Assembly (NCBI GenBank): GCA_035456405.1
Contig: DATIDG010000080.1
Location: 13,638 to 77,637 of the forward strand
Direction of reading: 5' to 3'
Source: JAGVSZ01 sp035456405
GTDB lineage: Bacteria > Pseudomonadota > Gammaproteobacteria > Burkholderiales > SG8-39
DNA length: 64,000 nucleotides
Of the stretch, positions 62,661-64,000 are shown one piece after another. The translations under genes were made by a program, and so were the position numbers. Within the stretch, counting starts at the first letter, position 1. Each line of letters begins with the position of its first letter. Below the pieces are notes generated by a model. That model was not told the origin of the DNA and searched no databases. It saw only the letters and a list, made by a program, of their open reading frames with translations.

Positions 62661-62912
62661 TCAGCCGGCGGCGGGTACCTTCGGCGCCGACTTGGTGCCG
62701 GTCTTCGCCGCGCCACGAGTGTACTTCTGGCGGAACTTCTCAACGCGGCCGGCGGTGTCCACGATCTTCTGCTTGCCGGTGTAGAAGGGATGACACGCGG
62801 CGCAGACCTCGACGTGCAGCTCCTTGCCGAGCGTCGAGCGCGTCATGAACGTGTTGCCGCACGAGCAGATGACCTTGATTTCCTTGTACTGCGGATGGAT
62901 GCCGGATTTCAT
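62661..62912 (-). CDS. rpmE: 50S ribosomal protein L31 (zinc form)
   Basis: 83 residues. MKSGIHPQYKEIKVICSCGN, then ELHVEVCAACHPFYTGKQKI. Four cysteines in CSCG and CAAC make this the zinc-binding (C+) type. The C-terminal extension of about 15 residues (Lys/Ala/Pro-rich, TRGAAKTGTKSAPK) is longer than usual. Downstream of rho on the same strand, as in most betaproteobacteria; between them lies the extra rho 3'-end copy. Confidence 0.96.
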   Translation of the reverse strand: MKSGIHPQYKEIKVICSCGNTFMTRSTLGKELHVEVCAACHPFYTGKQKIVDTAGRVEKFRQKYTRGAAKTGTKSAPKVPAAG

Positions 62913-63029
62913 CGGTGGGTCCTTTCGGTCGGGGCTCGGTCTCGCGGGCCGCGCAAAGCGCGGCGAGCGCGTTTCGAGCCGGTGAAAACGAGCATGATTA
63001 TGTCAGAAAACGGCAGCCAAATCAATGAC

Positions 63030-63107
63030 TCAGCCGCGGCGCATCGCGTCGAAGAAGTCGGCGTTGGACTTCGTGGCTTTGATCTTGTCGACGACGAATT
63101 CGGCCGC
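63030..63107 (-). repeat. Second copy of the rho 3' end (78 bp)
   Basis: Reads AAEFVVDKIKATKSNADF then FDAMRRG and TGA, matching the last 25 codons and stop of rho at 63191-63268. It differs at 6 of 78 bases: two silent, two conservative (Leu to Val, Ser to Ala), and TGA instead of TAG. No rho sequence precedes it; similarity stops at the Ala-Ala-Glu-Phe. The two copies are 161 bp apart. Confidence 0.93.
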
Positions 63108-63190
63108 TGAGGGGTGCGGCGCGGACTCGGCGGGGCAGAGCCGCTGGGGCGGGGAGCGCGGCGACCTCGAGGCCGGGACAGACACCCGCA

Positions 63191-64000
63191 CTAGCCACGG
63201 CGCATCGAGTCGAAGAAGTCGGCGTTGGATTTCGTGGCTTTGATCTTGTCGACGAGGAATTCGGCCGCCTCGAGGTCGTCCATCGGATAGAGCAGCTTGC
63301 GCAGCACCCACACCTTCTGGAGGATCGGCTGCTCGATCAGCAGCTCCTCGCGGCGGGTGCCGGAGCGGTTGACGTTGATCGCCGGGAAGATCCGCTTCTC
63401 GTACATGCGCCGGTCAAGGTGGATCTCCATGTTGCCCGTGCCCTTGAACTCCTCGTAGATCACGTCGTCCATCCGCGACCCGGTGTCGATCAGCGCGGTG
63501 GCGAGGATCGTGAGGCTGCCGCCCTCCTCGACGTTGCGCGCCGCGCCGAAGAAGCGCTTCGGCCGCTGCAACGCGTTGGCATCGACGCCGCCGGTCAGCA
63601 CCTTGCCTGATGACGGCACCACCGTGTTGTAGGCCCGCCCGAGCCGGGTGATCGAATCGAGCAGGATCACCACGTCGCGTCCATGCTCGACCAGGCGCTT
63701 CGCCTTCTCGATCACCATCTCCGCGACCTGCACATGGCGCACCGCCGGCTCGTCGAAGGTCGAGCTGATCACCTCGCCCTTCACCGAGCGCTGCATGTCG
63801 GTGACCTCCTCCGGCCGCTCGTCGATCAGAAGCACGATGAGGTAACACTCGGGATGATTCGACGTGATGGCATGCGCGATGTTCTGCAGCAGCACCGTCT
63901 TGCCGGTGCGCGGCGGCGCCACGATCAGACCGCGCTGCCCCTTGCCCAGCGGCGCCACCAGATCGATCACCCGCGCCGACATGTCCTTCTTGGTCGGATC
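63191..64000 (-). CDS. rho: Transcription termination factor Rho, C-terminal part
   Basis: Partial: 269 codons to the window edge, where the frame is open. RecA-type ATPase: Walker A LIVAPPRTGKTVLLQNIAHA, LIVLLIDERPEEVTDM, Walker B DVVILLDSITRLGRAYN, the Q loop GSRMDDVIYEEFKGTGNMEI and R loop, and the C-terminal KIKATKSNADFFDSMRRG. The N-terminal RNA-binding domain lies outside the window. Followed by a duplicated 3' end and rpmE. Confidence 0.97.
   Translation of the reverse strand, partial: DPTKKDMSARVIDLVAPLGKGQRGLIVAPPRTGKTVLLQNIAHAITSNHPECYLIVLLIDERPEEVTDMQRSVKGEVISSTFDEPAVRHVQVAEMVIEKAKRLVEHGRDVVILLDSITRLGRAYNTVVPSSGKVLTGGVDANALQRPKRFFGAARNVEEGGSLTILATALIDTGSRMDDVIYEEFKGTGNMEIHLDRRMYEKRIFPAINVNRSGTRREELLIEQPILQKVWVLRKLLYPMDDLEAAEFLVDKIKATKSNADFFDSMRRG

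Overview
The window is about 64 kb of high-GC chromosomal DNA with a typical betaproteobacterial gene order: ilvB-ilvH-ilvC-psd-pssA-leuA, rplU-rpmA-obgE-proB, a PP0621-like gene with pilS-pilR-ampD, nrdA-nrdB followed by lysine-rich histone H1-like genes, a PhaM-type PHA regulator, and rho followed by rpmE. I see no phage, plasmid, CRISPR array or insertion sequence. The organism is most likely a free-living betaproteobacterium (Burkholderiales, Rhodocyclales or Nitrosomonadales level) that makes its own branched-chain amino acids, carries type IV pilus regulators and probably stores polyhydroxyalkanoate.

Layout. 1-3.4 kb: LPS export (lptF 3' end, lptG), then a leftward operon of sigma factor, DUF3619, DUF3106 and RDD protein. 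3.6-10.3 kb: branched-chain amino acid and phospholipid genes; leuA has its own promoter and a leucine-rich leader peptide. 10.3-14 kb: RraA-like protein, then a leftward set (WrbA, HugZ-like, DUF2069) divergent from a YihY/BrkB protein. 14-17.4 kb: one intact PilZ-like gene and a decayed paralogue. 17.5-22.5 kb: pyrF, a lytic transglycosylase with proS, rppH, a metal-site-less MBL-like protein and a CBS protein. 22.5-25.7 kb: rubrerythrin, Fe-S oxidoreductase, DUF3501 and CNP1-like genes. 25.7-29.8 kb: proB, obgE, rpmA, rplU, divergent from ispB and a tRNA-Pro. 29.9-33.7 kb: pilS-pilR-ampD. 33.8-38 kb: nrdAB under a clear pair of NrdR boxes.

38-43 kb is the untidy part: two histone H1-like loci (one split by an in-frame TAG), a lytic transglycosylase, an aminotransferase, a remnant of a type I secretion locus, and a lipoprotein gene whose conserved-looking tail is cut off by an in-frame TAG. 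43-64 kb returns to housekeeping: nicotinamidase, maeB, patatin-PhaM-FIST, SDR, quinone oxidoreductase, proline iminopeptidase, EamA transporter, NUDIX, zinc protease, CobD-like protein, M48-rsgA-DUF2007, orn, FAD oxidase, DUF6494, GT39-type transferase, rpmE and the 3' part of rho, which is followed by a second, diverged copy of its last 26 codons.

The observations most worth following are: the predicted leaderless Leu-rich leader in front of leuA; the NrdR box pair at 31-bp spacing with a two-ATP-cone NrdA; three genes interrupted by in-frame TAG within 27 kb; the rho 3'-end duplication; the sigma/DUF3619 pair with a probable CTG start; and the rubrerythrin/Fe-S/DUF3501/CNP1 operon. All calls rest on reading the sequence and on remembered family features; no database search was run.
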